A DNA stretch of 64,000 bases, taken from NCBI GenBank assembly GCA_963741305.1, contig CAVUHL010000003.1, forward strand, positions 7,564,001 to 7,628,000, read 5' to 3'. Positions within the stretch are counted from its first letter, which is position 1. Each line of letters begins with the position of its first letter. This DNA comes from DATMER01 sp963741305. Lineage in GTDB: Bacteria; Acidobacteriota; Thermoanaerobaculia; Multivoradales; UBA5704. Under the pieces are notes generated by a model. That model saw nothing but the letters and a program-made list of their open reading frames with translations. It was not told the DNA's origin and ran no database searches. A program made the position numbers and the translations under genes. Below are positions 6,389 to 15,085 of the stretch, one piece after another.

Positions 6389-8121
6389 CCCGGATTTCTC
6401 ACCACGGGTCTCACCGCGGTAGTTTGCGCGTCCACGACCGGTTCGGGTGGCGCACTGCCACGGATAGTGCGCCACTGCGCACCCTCGTGGCCGCCCAAGC
6501 AAACGCAAGAAGAGCGTAAGTCGCGGGCAGTTGCTCGCCCGATGCACGCTCCTACGACCGACCAGAGACACCTCAGCCTGGAGAGGTTTGGACAAGAGCG
6601 GATTTCTGACGACAGATCAGGCCAGCGCGGGATGGCTTGCCCGCAACTGATTGACGATCCGCGCAAACAGGGCCGCATTGGGGTGGGAACTGGACAAATG
6701 TACCCAGACGCGCCGCACCGTCACTTTGATCTGAGCGCCAATCTTGAGCAGCTTGATGCGAATCGTGTCACAGCGCGCCTGAGCCAGATCGGTGCCTGCC
6801 AGGCCCAGACGGCGCAGTTCATTGAGCAGAACGTAGGCCACCGAGGAAAACCATAGACGCGCCTGATTGCTGGTCAAGTGATGAGTTGAGGTGCGGTCGG
6901 CAAACAGACACAACTGCTGCTCTTTGATACGATTCTCCATCTCGCCACGGGCACAATACAGCTTCTCGTAAAGCATCTGAGCACTCCACTGTTCGCTGCT
7001 CAGTGAGGTCACAAGGAAGCGCGGGTTGGCGCCCTTGGCCAAGTGCTCGGCTTTGCCAATCACACGCCGCTGCTGAGACCAACTTTTCTTGGTGCGGTAG
7101 ACAAAATCCTTGAACACGCGCGCCGCCTTGCCGGATTCTTCGAACTGCGCACGAGCCTGCTCCAACTCTCCCCCGAGAGCGCGCTGCAGCCGAGCATTGC
7201 GCGCCAGACCGAAGACAAAGTCCACGCCGTGGCTCTCGCACCAACTCATCAGCTCTTCACGCGCAAACCCCGAATCTCCACGTACGATGATGCGCACCTC
7301 AGGCCACCTGTCGCGAACCCGTGACACGATGCGCTCGAGCTCGCTGACCGCACCGCAAGATGCATCGACGTTGGCCTGCCGCAGACGGGCGCACAACAGG
7401 TGAGAGCCGCAAAAAATATACAACGGAAGGTAACAGTACCCACCGTAGTAGCCATGAAAGAAACGACCTTCCTGCTCGCCATGCAGAGGATCGTCGGTAG
7501 CGTCGAGATCCAGCACGATTTCTGCCGGAGCCTTCCGATAGGAGGCCAGGAAGACATCAACGAAAAAGCGGTCAGCCGCCTCGGGATCGAGGATGATCTT
7601 GCGATAGCGATCCTGCTTCACAGCCCCCCATTCCAAACGGTTCAACGTACTCTTGCCGGCCAGTGGTTTGCCACGGTCCTGCTCTTGGCGACGGTCGCTA
7701 CCGGTCGGATCGGCCTTGCCGGCCACCGCCGCCAGCAGCGGATCGCTGCGCAGCTCGTCGTGGTCATTGAGATCCTCGTAGCCAAGAGCCAGCCCAAACA
7801 CACGCTGACGCACCAACTCCACGACGCTGTGCTCGACCAGGGCTGGATTGCGGTGATCCTCGAAACAGGCCGCAAACTCCTCCAACAGCCCCAAGCGTCG
7901 GTCCACCTCGGATAACAGCAAGACACCGCCATCCGAGCTTAGGGTACCGCCGTCGAATGACGCCACCACCGTCCGCCGAGTCAACCCTTGAAACTCAAGC
8001 TGCGGAAAGGTACAGTCTGTCGTCACGGGGCTATCCTCCCTTTGTGGTACAAGTGCTTGTTGACACGACACTTATACCACCGGAGGTAGCCCCTTTTCAT
8101 GTCCTCGGTGAGAAATCCGGG
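6389..8121 (-). mobile_element. IS1380-family insertion sequence, complete
   Basis: 1733 bp bounded by perfect 15-bp terminal inverted repeats, CCCGGATTTCTCACC at 6389-6403 and its reverse complement at 8107-8121. It is flanked by the 4-bp duplication CTAA (6385-6388 and 8122-8125). One transposase gene lies on the minus strand. The perfect ends and duplication indicate a recent insertion. Confidence 0.95.
6617..8026 (-). CDS. IS1380-family transposase
   Basis: A DDE transposase of 469 residues. The start is taken as GTG 8026 (MTTDCTFPQLEFQ) because GGAGG lies about 7 nt upstream; an in-frame GTG at 8071 is less likely. IS1380 hallmarks are the SSDGGVLLLSEVDRRLGL start, the STLNRLEWG segment, the LDLDATDDPLHGEQEGRFFH block with the catalytic Asp, and RGDSGFAREELMSWCESHGV. 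The frame is uninterrupted, so the enzyme is probably active. It would act on the 15-bp ends described for the element. Confidence 0.93.
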   Translation of the reverse strand: MTTDCTFPQLEFQGLTRRTVVASFDGGTLSSDGGVLLLSEVDRRLGLLEEFAACFEDHRNPALVEHSVVELVRQRVFGLALGYEDLNDHDELRSDPLLAAVAGKADPTGSDRRQEQDRGKPLAGKSTLNRLEWGAVKQDRYRKIILDPEAADRFFVDVFLASYRKAPAEIVLDLDATDDPLHGEQEGRFFHGYYGGYCYLPLYIFCGSHLLCARLRQANVDASCGAVSELERIVSRVRDRWPEVRIIVRGDSGFAREELMSWCESHGVDFVFGLARNARLQRALGGELEQARAQFEESGKAARVFKDFVYRTKKSWSQQRRVIGKAEHLAKGANPRFLVTSLSSEQWSAQMLYEKLYCARGEMENRIKEQQLCLFADRTSTHHLTSNQARLWFSSVAYVLLNELRRLGLAGTDLAQARCDTIRIKLLKIGAQIKVTVRRVWVHLSSSHPNAALFARIVNQLRASHPALA

Positions 8122-8125
8122 CTAA

Positions 8126-8384
8126 GTACGTGAAGGAAGTCAGGCCTGCCGGACCCCACCTGACCCTGCTGGTGACCGAGCCGGGAGCGGGAGCCCTGGT
8201 GGCCCAGGCGATCGAGGAATCCAGATGGGACGAGGTCGTAGGCACGGTCGCGGGACTCAACTCGGTCCTCATCCTCACCCGTGGCGCCTTGTTCCAGAAG
8301 CTTCTTTTGCAACGTCTCCAGGTCTACCTGCGTGACAACGGGGTGGAGGACAAGGGGAAGCCGCGAGCGCAGAGGTCTTCCTGA
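8126..8384 (+). pseudogene. argR: ArgR-family regulator, 3' part, beyond the IS
   Basis: The C-terminal oligomerisation/effector domain: PHLTLLVTEPGAGALVAQAI, then DEVVGTVAGLNSVLILTR. Removing the IS plus one CTAA copy joins GCC-GCT-AAG-TAC-GTG and continues the frame exactly. In arginine-binding ArgR the motif is GTIAGDDT, whose two Asp residues bind the effector; here it is GTVAGLNS, so the ancestral protein may not have sensed arginine. A GTG at 8130 could still start an 84-residue fragment. The C-terminal ~22 residues exceed the usual length. Confidence 0.88.
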
Positions 8385-8824
8385 GACCTCGTCACAGCCC
8401 GATAGCATTTTATGTAGGGGCGGCTCTTGTGGCCGCCCTCCGGAAGGGCACCCACAAGAGGCATAGGCGCAGCGGCGAGATCCTTCCAGAGACCACAGCG
8501 GGCCAGCGGTTTACCGGCGGCCTTCCGGAGAAGACGCCCCACGGGGCGTCTTCTATGAGAAGGCCCCCCAATGTCAAGGCCGCCTTGGCGGCCTTCCTTA
8601 CTTGATCTTTCGGAGCTGCGGTCTGTCCCCGAGTCTTCTATCCGCACTCTCAAGGAGCCCTTCGTTGGGCTCGGTGCATGATGGGGTACCACCGCCGCGG
8701 CGCTGCTATCTCTACGGCGGCCTCGAGGGCCAAGACGCCCAGCGCAGTCGCCGACAACGGGGGTTTGACTCGAGCTCCGATCGACCGGATCTTCCTCCTG
8801 CCTGAGCTTTTCCCTACCTGAGCT
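8385..8824. other. Non-coding region between the argR remnant and the IS110 gene, with two hairpins
   Basis: No gene is seen. An 11-bp stem (AGAAGACGCCC / GGGCGTCTTCT) is at 8529-8554, and a second hairpin (AAGGCCGC / GCGGCCTT) at 8576-8595. A GTAGGGGCG block at 8414 resembles the arms of the MITE-like repeat found at 19484 and 38801. The part nearest the IS110 gene (roughly 8600-8824) is the non-coding end of that element, where some IS110-group members encode a bridge RNA. Confidence 0.5.
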
Positions 8825-9889
8825 TTACGCCACCACTGACAAGGGCTGTCGGCGCGGCTCGTAATCCTCGCCGCTGACCCAGAGCCGGTGCAGTAACACC
8901 GCCAATTTTCGGGCCACCGCCACTACCGCTCGCTTCTTGCCGTTCTTGCCTCCGCGCTGTGCCAGTTGCAGGCCGAAGCTGCGCAAGTCGCTGTCCTGGC
9001 CGAAGGGACCGAGGATGTAGTGTGCGGCCTGCACCAGCAGCCGGCGTAACAGTTGGTCCCCATGCTTGGTGATCGGCAATTGCGGTGTCGAGTCGCCAGA
9101 GCTTCGACTCCCGGGCGCCAGCCCCAGGTAGGCCCCTACCGAGCGCGAACGGGCAAAGCGATGCGGATCGTCCAGCGTCAACACGAACGTCAACGCCGTC
9201 AGCGCTCCCACACCCTTGATCTGGCGCAGCCGCTCGGTGACCGGAAAACGCTTCGCCAAGGCCTCAATATGCTGATCGAAGCTCCGAATCCGCTCACTCA
9301 GATCCGCGATTACTGCCAGCAGCGGCTCCACAGCCGCCGTCAGCTCCTGCGGTAAGGATTGCGATACCTTCTGGGCGAAGCTCTTGGCTGAGCACCCCGG
9401 CAACCGCCCACCAAACGACTTGACCGTCCCCCGTACCTGATTGATCAGCATTGTCCGGGCTTTGACCAAGCCCTCCCGAGAGCGAACCACAGCCAAAGCT
9501 TGTTGCGACTGTTCGCTACGAGCATGCACTGGACTGAGCAACTCCGGATCAACCCGACCCAACTGTGCCAGACACCGGGCATCCCGCTCGTCGGTTTTAC
9601 GTAGGCTCGCTGAGATTGCCCGCACCTTGCTGGCATTGGCGACGATCACCTGATGTCCACTCGACGACAGCAACCGACGCACCCAGGGACTGTGCGTCCC
9701 GCTCTCCACCACCACCAAACACGGACCACGGCCCTCGAAGTAGCTCTGAAAACTTGCCGAGGTCGTCGACAGACGCTTCTCTTCCAGGACCGCTCCTGTT
9801 TCCCGCGCTAAGCAACAGACCTGGCTAAAACGATCCCCGAGATCCACGCCCACAACCGCCTGCACCTCCACTCTGATAGCATTCTGCAC
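8825..9889 (-). CDS. IS110-family transposase (DEDD recombinase)
   Basis: 354 residues. The N-terminal RuvC-like domain shows VVGVDLGDRFSQVCCLA (first Asp), LVVVESGTHSPW (Glu) and KTDERDARCLAQLGR (Asp pair). The C-terminal Transposase_20 domain shows IKGVGALTALTFVLTL and YLGLAPGSRSSGDSTPQL with the expected catalytic Ser. Length is normal, so the enzyme looks intact. The family excises and integrates through a circle, directed by a bridge RNA from the element's non-coding end. IS110 elements lack long inverted repeats, so exact boundaries cannot be called here. Confidence 0.9.
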   Translation of the reverse strand: MQNAIRVEVQAVVGVDLGDRFSQVCCLARETGAVLEEKRLSTTSASFQSYFEGRGPCLVVVESGTHSPWVRRLLSSSGHQVIVANASKVRAISASLRKTDERDARCLAQLGRVDPELLSPVHARSEQSQQALAVVRSREGLVKARTMLINQVRGTVKSFGGRLPGCSAKSFAQKVSQSLPQELTAAVEPLLAVIADLSERIRSFDQHIEALAKRFPVTERLRQIKGVGALTALTFVLTLDDPHRFARSRSVGAYLGLAPGSRSSGDSTPQLPITKHGDQLLRRLLVQAAHYILGPFGQDSDLRSFGLQLAQRGGKNGKKRAVVAVARKLAVLLHRLWVSGEDYEPRRQPLSVVA

Positions 9890-10056
9890 GGGCCATCCTC
9901 CCTATTGCGCCTCCAAGCGCTTTAGTCCTAGTTCTGCAGGCCATTTTATGGCACTGCGCCACCAGGAGGGTGGCCTTCTCATCCCATCTCTACCCCGGAC
10001 CCTACCCGGGCCGTCCGTGGGGGTTTACCCCCTTCCGGGCGGGGGCAAGCTCCATA
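9890..10056. other. Non-coding upstream end of the IS110 element
   Basis: No gene is seen. The region includes TTTTATGGCACTGCGCCACC (9944-9963) and a GC-rich stretch, then array B. The IS110 boundary should lie here but has no recognisable signature. Confidence 0.4.
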
Positions 10057-10308
10057 AAGCGACGATGGCTTCAAGCGCGGGGAAGGCGGCTCGAAGACAA
10101 GCCGTCATGGCTTCAGACCTGGCGGCCGTCGCTTCAAGCCAAGCGACCGTGGCTTGGGATGAAGCCATCGTGGCTAGAGAGCAAGCCAACGTGGCTTGGG
10201 ACCTGGCGATGGCGGCTTGCAGCCAAGCCGCGGCGGCTCGAAGCGAAGCGGCCGTGGCTTCAAGCCGAGCGGCTCCGGCTCAGGGAGAAGCCATCGTCGC
10301 TGCGCGGG
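10057..10308. repeat. Array B: twelve units of exactly 21 bp
   Basis: Units start at 10057, 10078, 10099, 10120, 10141, 10162, 10183, 10204, 10225, 10246, 10267 and 10288, with no indel. The consensus starts AAGCCATCGTGGCTT, a 5-bp inverted repeat (AAGCC/GGCTT) around a 5-nt centre, followed by a variable 6-nt tail. The last unit ends at 10308, adjacent to the dapD stop codon (10309-10311). Units differ from each other at many positions. In one plus-strand frame the 21-bp period reads as Ala-rich heptads, but nothing indicates translation. Confidence 0.88.
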
Positions 10309-11151
10309 CTACCGCAGCCAGTCTTCGAGCATCACCCGCTCGTCCGTGGAGGCATCCCGGTACTTCACGATCACCGGCGTATACAGCGACAGCCCCCACT
10401 CCGTCCCTTTCCCCCGTGTCACCCCCCGGCTGCCGGCGACCACCACCGCCTCCTCGGGGATCACCAGCGGCATCCCCTCCTCGGCGCGGTGGATCGTCTC
10501 CTTGACCAGGTCGTAGACGGGTGTCGAGCGGGTGAGGATCACGCCGGCAGCGAGCACGGCCCGGCGCTTCACGACGGTCCCCTCGTAGACGCCGCAGTTG
10601 CCTCCGATCAGGACGTCGTCCTCCACGATCACGGGCAGGGCTCCCACGGGCTCCAGCACGCCTCCGAGCTGGGCCGCGGCCGAGAGGTGGACCCTCTTGC
10701 CCACCTGGGCGCAGCTCCCTACCAGGGCGTGCGAGTCCACGAGGGTCCCGTCATCCACCCAGGCTCCGACGTTGATGTACATCGGGGGCATGCAGGTGAC
10801 ACCCTTGCCCAGGTAGACGCCGTCGCGGATCGAGGAGCCTCCGGGCACGACCCGCACTCCGTTGCCCAGGCGGCGGAGCGGGTAGGTGTCCTTGTCGAAA
10901 AAGGGGAGCCCGCCCGCGGACATGTCCACGAGCTTCCCCATGCGGAAGCCGACGAGGATCCCCTGCTTGACCCAGGTGTTGACCCGCCATCCGCAGGGTG
11001 AAGACGGGTCCGGCTCCGCGGCCCGAATCTCGCCCACGTTGAGGGCGAGCATGAAGCGGCGGAAGACGTCGACGGCGTCCCCGGTGCCGCGGGTATTCTC
11101 AGCCGGAGGCTGGGCGAAAAGGGCCTCGATTTCCTGGCGCAGCTCAGGCAT
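10309..11151 (-). CDS. dapD: 2,3,4,5-tetrahydropyridine-2,6-dicarboxylate N-succinyltransferase
   Basis: 280 residues, the usual length. Transfers succinyl from succinyl-CoA to tetrahydrodipicolinate, opening the succinylase branch of DAP/lysine synthesis. The middle has left-handed beta-helix hexapeptides (GVYLGKGVTCMPPMYINVGA, then VDSHALVGSCAQVGKRVHLS). The start overlaps the dapA stop by 8 nt. It is the last gene of the lysine operon and is paired with dapE at the other end. The stop codon touches array B, so any 3' untranslated RNA would be made of those repeats. Confidence 0.96.
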   Translation of the reverse strand: MPELRQEIEALFAQPPAENTRGTGDAVDVFRRFMLALNVGEIRAAEPDPSSPCGWRVNTWVKQGILVGFRMGKLVDMSAGGLPFFDKDTYPLRRLGNGVRVVPGGSSIRDGVYLGKGVTCMPPMYINVGAWVDDGTLVDSHALVGSCAQVGKRVHLSAAAQLGGVLEPVGALPVIVEDDVLIGGNCGVYEGTVVKRRAVLAAGVILTRSTPVYDLVKETIHRAEEGMPLVIPEEAVVVAGSRGVTRGKGTEWGLSLYTPVIVKYRDASTDERVMLEDWLR

Positions 11152-12061
11152 GTACAGGGGTCTCCACGCTCGGTACCGGGCTGCCCGGGATGAGCCCGAG
11201 GTCGGAGAGCGCCGTTTCGATCTTCTTGAGGCTCTCCGGCCGTGGCGGCACGACCGGCAGGCGGTAGGCGGGCTCGATCAGCCCCATCATCGCCATCGCC
11301 GCCTTGACGGGCCCCGGGTTCGACTCGATGAAGTTGATCTCCATCAGGGCATGGAGCCGCCGGTGCATCTGCTGCGCCGCCGGGTAATCCCCCTCCAGGC
11401 AGAGGGAGGCCAGCCGCGACATGGCGTAGGGCACCTCATTGGATACCACCGAGATCACCCCCAGGCCGCCGAGCGCCATCAGGGGCAGGGTGATGGCGTC
11501 GTCGCCCGAGAGCACCACGAAATCGTTGGGCACCGCCTGGAAGATCTGCGACATCTGCGAGATGTTGCCTGAGGCCTCCTTGACCGCCACCACCCGCTCG
11601 AGCTGAGCGAGGCGGGCGAGGGTGGCCGGCTCGACGTTCAGGCCCGTGCGGCCGGGTACGTTGTAGACCACGATCGGCAGCCGGGTGGCGCGGTTGACCT
11701 CGCGGTAGTGGGCGAAGAGGCCGTCCGGCGTGGGCTTGTTGTAGTAGGGCGTAACGACCAGCAGGCCATCCGCCCCGCGCGCCTCGACCTCGCGGGCCAG
11801 GGCCACGACCTCGCGGGTGTCATTGCCGCCCGCTCCCCCGAGCACCGGGATCTTGCCGTCGGCCTCCTCGACCGTGATCTCGACGACCCGCAGGTGCTCC
11901 TCGCGGCTGAGCGTCGGGTTCTCCCCGGTGGTGCCGCAGGGGACGAGGAAGTGGATGCCCGCCTCGATCTGGCGCTGGACGAGCCGGCGCAGCGCCTCCT
12001 CGTCGAGCGAGAGGTCGGACTTGAAGGGGGTGACCAGAGCGGTACCGCAGCCTTGAAACAT
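11144..12061 (-). CDS. dapA: 4-hydroxy-tetrahydrodipicolinate synthase
   Basis: 305 residues from ATG 12061 (MFQGCGTALVTPFKSDLSLD); GAAAGG lies upstream, and the alternative GTG 12076 would overlap dapB. Condenses pyruvate with aspartate semialdehyde. A TIM-barrel class I aldolase with PCGTTGENPTLS, the Tyr in YYNKPTPDG and VVYNVPGRTGLN, and the Schiff-base Lys in VVAVKEASGN. It sits between dapB (11-nt gap) and dapD (8-nt overlap). Confidence 0.96.
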   Translation of the reverse strand: MFQGCGTALVTPFKSDLSLDEEALRRLVQRQIEAGIHFLVPCGTTGENPTLSREEHLRVVEITVEEADGKIPVLGGAGGNDTREVVALAREVEARGADGLLVVTPYYNKPTPDGLFAHYREVNRATRLPIVVYNVPGRTGLNVEPATLARLAQLERVVAVKEASGNISQMSQIFQAVPNDFVVLSGDDAITLPLMALGGLGVISVVSNEVPYAMSRLASLCLEGDYPAAQQMHRRLHALMEINFIESNPGPVKAAMAMMGLIEPAYRLPVVPPRPESLKKIETALSDLGLIPGSPVPSVETPVHA

Positions 12062-12072
12062 GACGATGCCTT

Positions 12073-12765
12073 TCACCGGGAAGCGACGATCTCTTCCCAG
12101 ACCTGACTGAACTCGTAGAAGCCGCGCCGCCCGATCATCCAGCGCGCGCCTCGGAGTGCTCCGTGCGCGAACCCGGCCCGATTGCGGGCGGTGTGCTGCA
12201 GGGTGATGGTATCAGCCTCCGAATCGAACCCGATCTGATGAGTCCCCGGGATCGCGCCGGCCCGGTTGCTGGCCACGTCGATACCCCGGGTCCAGCCGGC
12301 CCCCTCCATCACCCTCTGGATCTGGAGGAGCGTGCCCGAGGGGGCGTCCTTCTTCTTGGAGTGATGGACCTCGTAGAGCCAAGCCTCGTAGGAGGTCTCC
12401 TCGGCCAGCAGCCGCGATGCCGCCTCGGCCAGCTTGTAGAAGACCTGCACCCCCACCGAGAAGTTGGCGCCGTGGAGAAAACCAGCCTGGTTTGTTTCTA
12501 TGGCCTCGCGGACCCGCGGCAGCGCCTCGTGCCATCCGGTCGTCCCCTCGACCAGGGGGATGCCCAGCGCAGCAAGGCGCTCCGCCGTCTCGGGGACCGC
12601 TCCCGCTGTGGAGAAGTCGATGGCCACGTCTACCCCACGGAACCGCTCATCGAACCGGTGATCCGAGCCATCCAATCGCAGGACGACCTCGAAGCCGTGT
12701 CCGGGGGCGAGCTGCTCAATGAGCTTGCCCATCCGTCCGTAGCCGATGAGTGCCAGCTTGCTCAT
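12073..12765 (-). CDS. dapB: 4-hydroxy-tetrahydrodipicolinate reductase
   Basis: 230 residues from ATG 12765 (MSKLALIGYGRMGKLIEQLA). Reduces the DapA product with NAD(P)H. The Rossmann motif GYGRMG is at residues 8-13, followed by VEGTTGW, GANFSVGVQVFYK and the signature EVHHSKKKDAPSGT. Shorter than E. coli DapB (about 270), as in many other phyla. The ATG overlaps the lysC stop (ATGA), so the two are translationally coupled. Confidence 0.95.
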   Translation of the reverse strand: MSKLALIGYGRMGKLIEQLAPGHGFEVVLRLDGSDHRFDERFRGVDVAIDFSTAGAVPETAERLAALGIPLVEGTTGWHEALPRVREAIETNQAGFLHGANFSVGVQVFYKLAEAASRLLAEETSYEAWLYEVHHSKKKDAPSGTLLQIQRVMEGAGWTRGIDVASNRAGAIPGTHQIGFDSEADTITLQHTARNRAGFAHGALRGARWMIGRRGFYEFSQVWEEIVASR

Positions 12766-14039
12766 CCGAAGACCCGCTCGTGCAGCTCGGCGATCACCGA
12801 TTCCCCTTCGTCCACCAGGCAGCGGATGCATGGCGCTGAAACTCCCTTGAGGAGCAAACGCGGCTGCCAGGGCCTCGCCATCTCCAGCGTCCTTTCCGCC
12901 AGCTCCGGGTCGCTAGCCAGGTCCTCGGAGACCAGCGTCACCACCGTACGGCCCGGATTGACCTCGACCCGCCCGAAGACATTGAAAGCCTCCCGGATTT
13001 CCGGCAGACGGTCGGGCCGGTCCAGCGAAAGCTCGGCGCGGCCCTCCTCGGCGCTCAGGGTCAACAACGCCGGCCGGAAGCGCTCGCAGACCTCCCAGAC
13101 CTGTTCCAGGTCGCCATGCACGGTGAGCTGATGGATGCCGGGCTTGCAGGCGATCGACTTGATCCCCGGCGACGAGTCGCGCCGGCCGATCAGCGTCCCC
13201 TCCGCATGATGAAGGGAATGATGCAAGGAGTTGAGGATGCGGATCGGGACATCCGCCCGGCTCGCCGGGCCGAGGGTGCCCCAGTGCGGCTTCTTGGCTC
13301 CCGAGCAGGCCAGCTCCAGGGCTTCATTGAAGGATAGGGTTCGAATCCGTTTTGCTCCAGGAACGATCCGCGGGTCCGCGGTCAGGATGCCGTCCACGTC
13401 GGTCCAGATCTGGATCTCTTCGGCCTGGATCGCGGCGCCTACGACGGCAGCGGAGAAGTCCGATCCCTCCTTGCCGAGCGTGGTGGTGACGCCGTCCACA
13501 GTGGAGCCCACAAATCCTCCGAGCACCGGGATCCGCCCCTCCTCGAGATGGGGAAGGATCGCGTCCCTCATTCGAGGCTCGGTCTCTTCATAGACCGGCT
13601 TGGCCCGCGTGAAGTCGTCGTCGGTAATCATCACCCGGCGGCAGTCGATCCAGGGGGACTCCAGCGCGAAGGAGAGGATTGCGCTCGAGATGAGCTCGCC
13701 GAAGCTCGCCACATGGTCGGCAAGGCGGGGAGTGACCCGCCCCCCGGCCGCGATCTCGTCGAGCACGCCCCGCAGCTCGGAGAAGTAGCCCTCCAGCATG
13801 CCGTGCGCAGCGGAAGGAGACTCGCGCCGGTGATACTCGCGAAGCTCCTCGAACAGGACGCCGCAATCCCCACCGGCCGCGGCGGCATCGGCGGCCTCCC
13901 ATAGCTTGCGCGTCGTCTTGGCCATGGCCGAGACCACCACGACCGGCTGCCGATGGCTCTGGCCGCGGACGATCCCCACAACCCGCGCGATGGACTCTGC
14001 CTTATCCACCGAGGAGCCGCCGAATTTCATGACGATCAT
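12762..14039 (-). CDS. lysC: Aspartate kinase
   Basis: 425 residues from ATG 14039 (MIVMKFGGSSVDKAESIARV). Phosphorylates aspartate, the first step of the lysine/threonine/methionine family. It shows the KFGGSSV kinase motif, RIPVLGGFVGSTVDGVTTTL, GKEGSDFSAAVVGAAI and the WTDVDGILTADPRIV segment. The last ~125 residues look like divergent ACT domains (IHQLTVHGDLEQVWEVCERF), which usually give feedback control by lysine or threonine. Both ends overlap neighbours by ATGA (asd upstream, dapB downstream). It is monofunctional, with no homoserine dehydrogenase domain. Confidence 0.95.
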   Translation of the reverse strand: MIVMKFGGSSVDKAESIARVVGIVRGQSHRQPVVVVSAMAKTTRKLWEAADAAAAGGDCGVLFEELREYHRRESPSAAHGMLEGYFSELRGVLDEIAAGGRVTPRLADHVASFGELISSAILSFALESPWIDCRRVMITDDDFTRAKPVYEETEPRMRDAILPHLEEGRIPVLGGFVGSTVDGVTTTLGKEGSDFSAAVVGAAIQAEEIQIWTDVDGILTADPRIVPGAKRIRTLSFNEALELACSGAKKPHWGTLGPASRADVPIRILNSLHHSLHHAEGTLIGRRDSSPGIKSIACKPGIHQLTVHGDLEQVWEVCERFRPALLTLSAEEGRAELSLDRPDRLPEIREAFNVFGRVEVNPGRTVVTLVSEDLASDPELAERTLEMARPWQPRLLLKGVSAPCIRCLVDEGESVIAELHERVFG

Positions 14040-15085
14040 GCGTCGAGCAATCCCTCGGACTGCATCAGCTCCGCGTTGAGCACGGCCGCGCCCGCGGCGC
14101 CGCGGAGGGTGTTGTGGGAGAGCGCCACCATCTTCCAATGAAGCACGGGGCACTCCCGGATGCGGCCGACGGGGGTGGCCATGCCCTTCTCGAGGCCGGC
14201 ATCCTTGCGGGTCTGCGGCCGGTCGGGAGCCTCCATGACATGGATGGGCCGGCGCGGCGCCGAGGGCAGCTCCCGCTCCTGGGGGATGCCGCGGAACCCT
14301 TCGAGCGCCGCGATCAGCTCCTCCCGCGAAGGCCGGCGCTCGAACTCCAGGCTCATCGCCACCATGTGACCGTCGATCGCCGGCACCCGGTGGCAGCTCG
14401 CGCTGATCTCCATGGGCAGAGGCTCGATCCGGCCGCCCACGAGGTCGCCCAGGATCTTCTGAGGCTCGCTCTCGACCTTCTCCTCCTCACCGGCGATGTA
14501 GGGGATGACGTTCCCGAGCGCATCGAGCGAGGGAACTCCCGGGTAGCCCGCGCCCGAGACGGCCTGGAACGTGGTCACCATGGCGTTCATGAGGCCGAAC
14601 TGCTTCAGCGGGGCCAGCGCCATGACCAGCCCGACGGCCGCGCAGTTGGGGTTGGTGACGATGGCGCCGGTCCATCCCCGCTCGCGGCGCTGCAACGGCA
14701 GCAGCGCCAAGTGGCCGGGATTGACCTCGGGGATGAGCAGGGGCACGTCCTCGGCCATCCGGTAGTGGCTGGAGTTGGAGACCACGATGTGGCCCGCGGC
14801 CGCGAAGCCGCGCTCGATCTCGCCGGCCAGGTTGGACGACATGGACGAGAAGATCAGCTTCGGACCGCGTCCGGGCACGCCCTCCTCGACGACCGCATCG
14901 GCCACATTGGCCGGATGGGCGCCTTCGAGCTGCCAGGACGCCGCGTCCCGGAACCGCTTGCCGGCGCTGCGGTCGCTCGCCGCCAGCCACTTCACCTCGA
15001 ACCAGGGATGGTCCTCCAGAAGCTGGATGAACCGCTGCCCCACCGTACCGGTGGCCCCCAGGATGCCCACCTCGATCTTTTTCAT
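14036..15085 (-). CDS. asd: Aspartate-semialdehyde dehydrogenase
   Basis: 349 residues from ATG 15085 (MKKIEVGILGATGTVGQRFI). Reduces aspartyl phosphate to the semialdehyde with NADPH. It shows the GATGTVG nucleotide loop, VTNPNCAAVGLVMALAPLK with the catalytic Cys, and ISASCHRVPAIDGHMVAMSL with the catalytic His region. The pattern resembles the archaeal/fungal-type ASADH more than the E. coli type. The ATG overlaps the dapE stop and the stop overlaps the lysC ATG (both ATGA). Confidence 0.95.
   Translation of the reverse strand: MKKIEVGILGATGTVGQRFIQLLEDHPWFEVKWLAASDRSAGKRFRDAASWQLEGAHPANVADAVVEEGVPGRGPKLIFSSMSSNLAGEIERGFAAAGHIVVSNSSHYRMAEDVPLLIPEVNPGHLALLPLQRRERGWTGAIVTNPNCAAVGLVMALAPLKQFGLMNAMVTTFQAVSGAGYPGVPSLDALGNVIPYIAGEEEKVESEPQKILGDLVGGRIEPLPMEISASCHRVPAIDGHMVAMSLEFERRPSREELIAALEGFRGIPQERELPSAPRRPIHVMEAPDRPQTRKDAGLEKGMATPVGRIRECPVLHWKMVALSHNTLRGAAGAAVLNAELMQSEGLLDA

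Noticed and set aside
10064..10320. Plus-strand frame through array B reading as Ala-rich heptad repeats
   Set aside because: It follows from a 21-bp period. There is no ribosome binding site and the frame continues antisense into dapD, so it is not treated as a gene.
12073..12831. Longer start for dapB, and similarly long upstream extensions for lysC, asd and the receptor
   Set aside because: The extra residues are not part of the families; family N-termini (MSKLALIGYG, MIVMKFGG, MKKIEVGI, MRLRTLVL) begin at the internal ATGs chosen.
13330..13350. GGTTCGAATCC, resembling a tRNA T-loop
   Set aside because: It lies inside lysC with intact reading frame, and no acceptor, D or anticodon arm can be folded around it.
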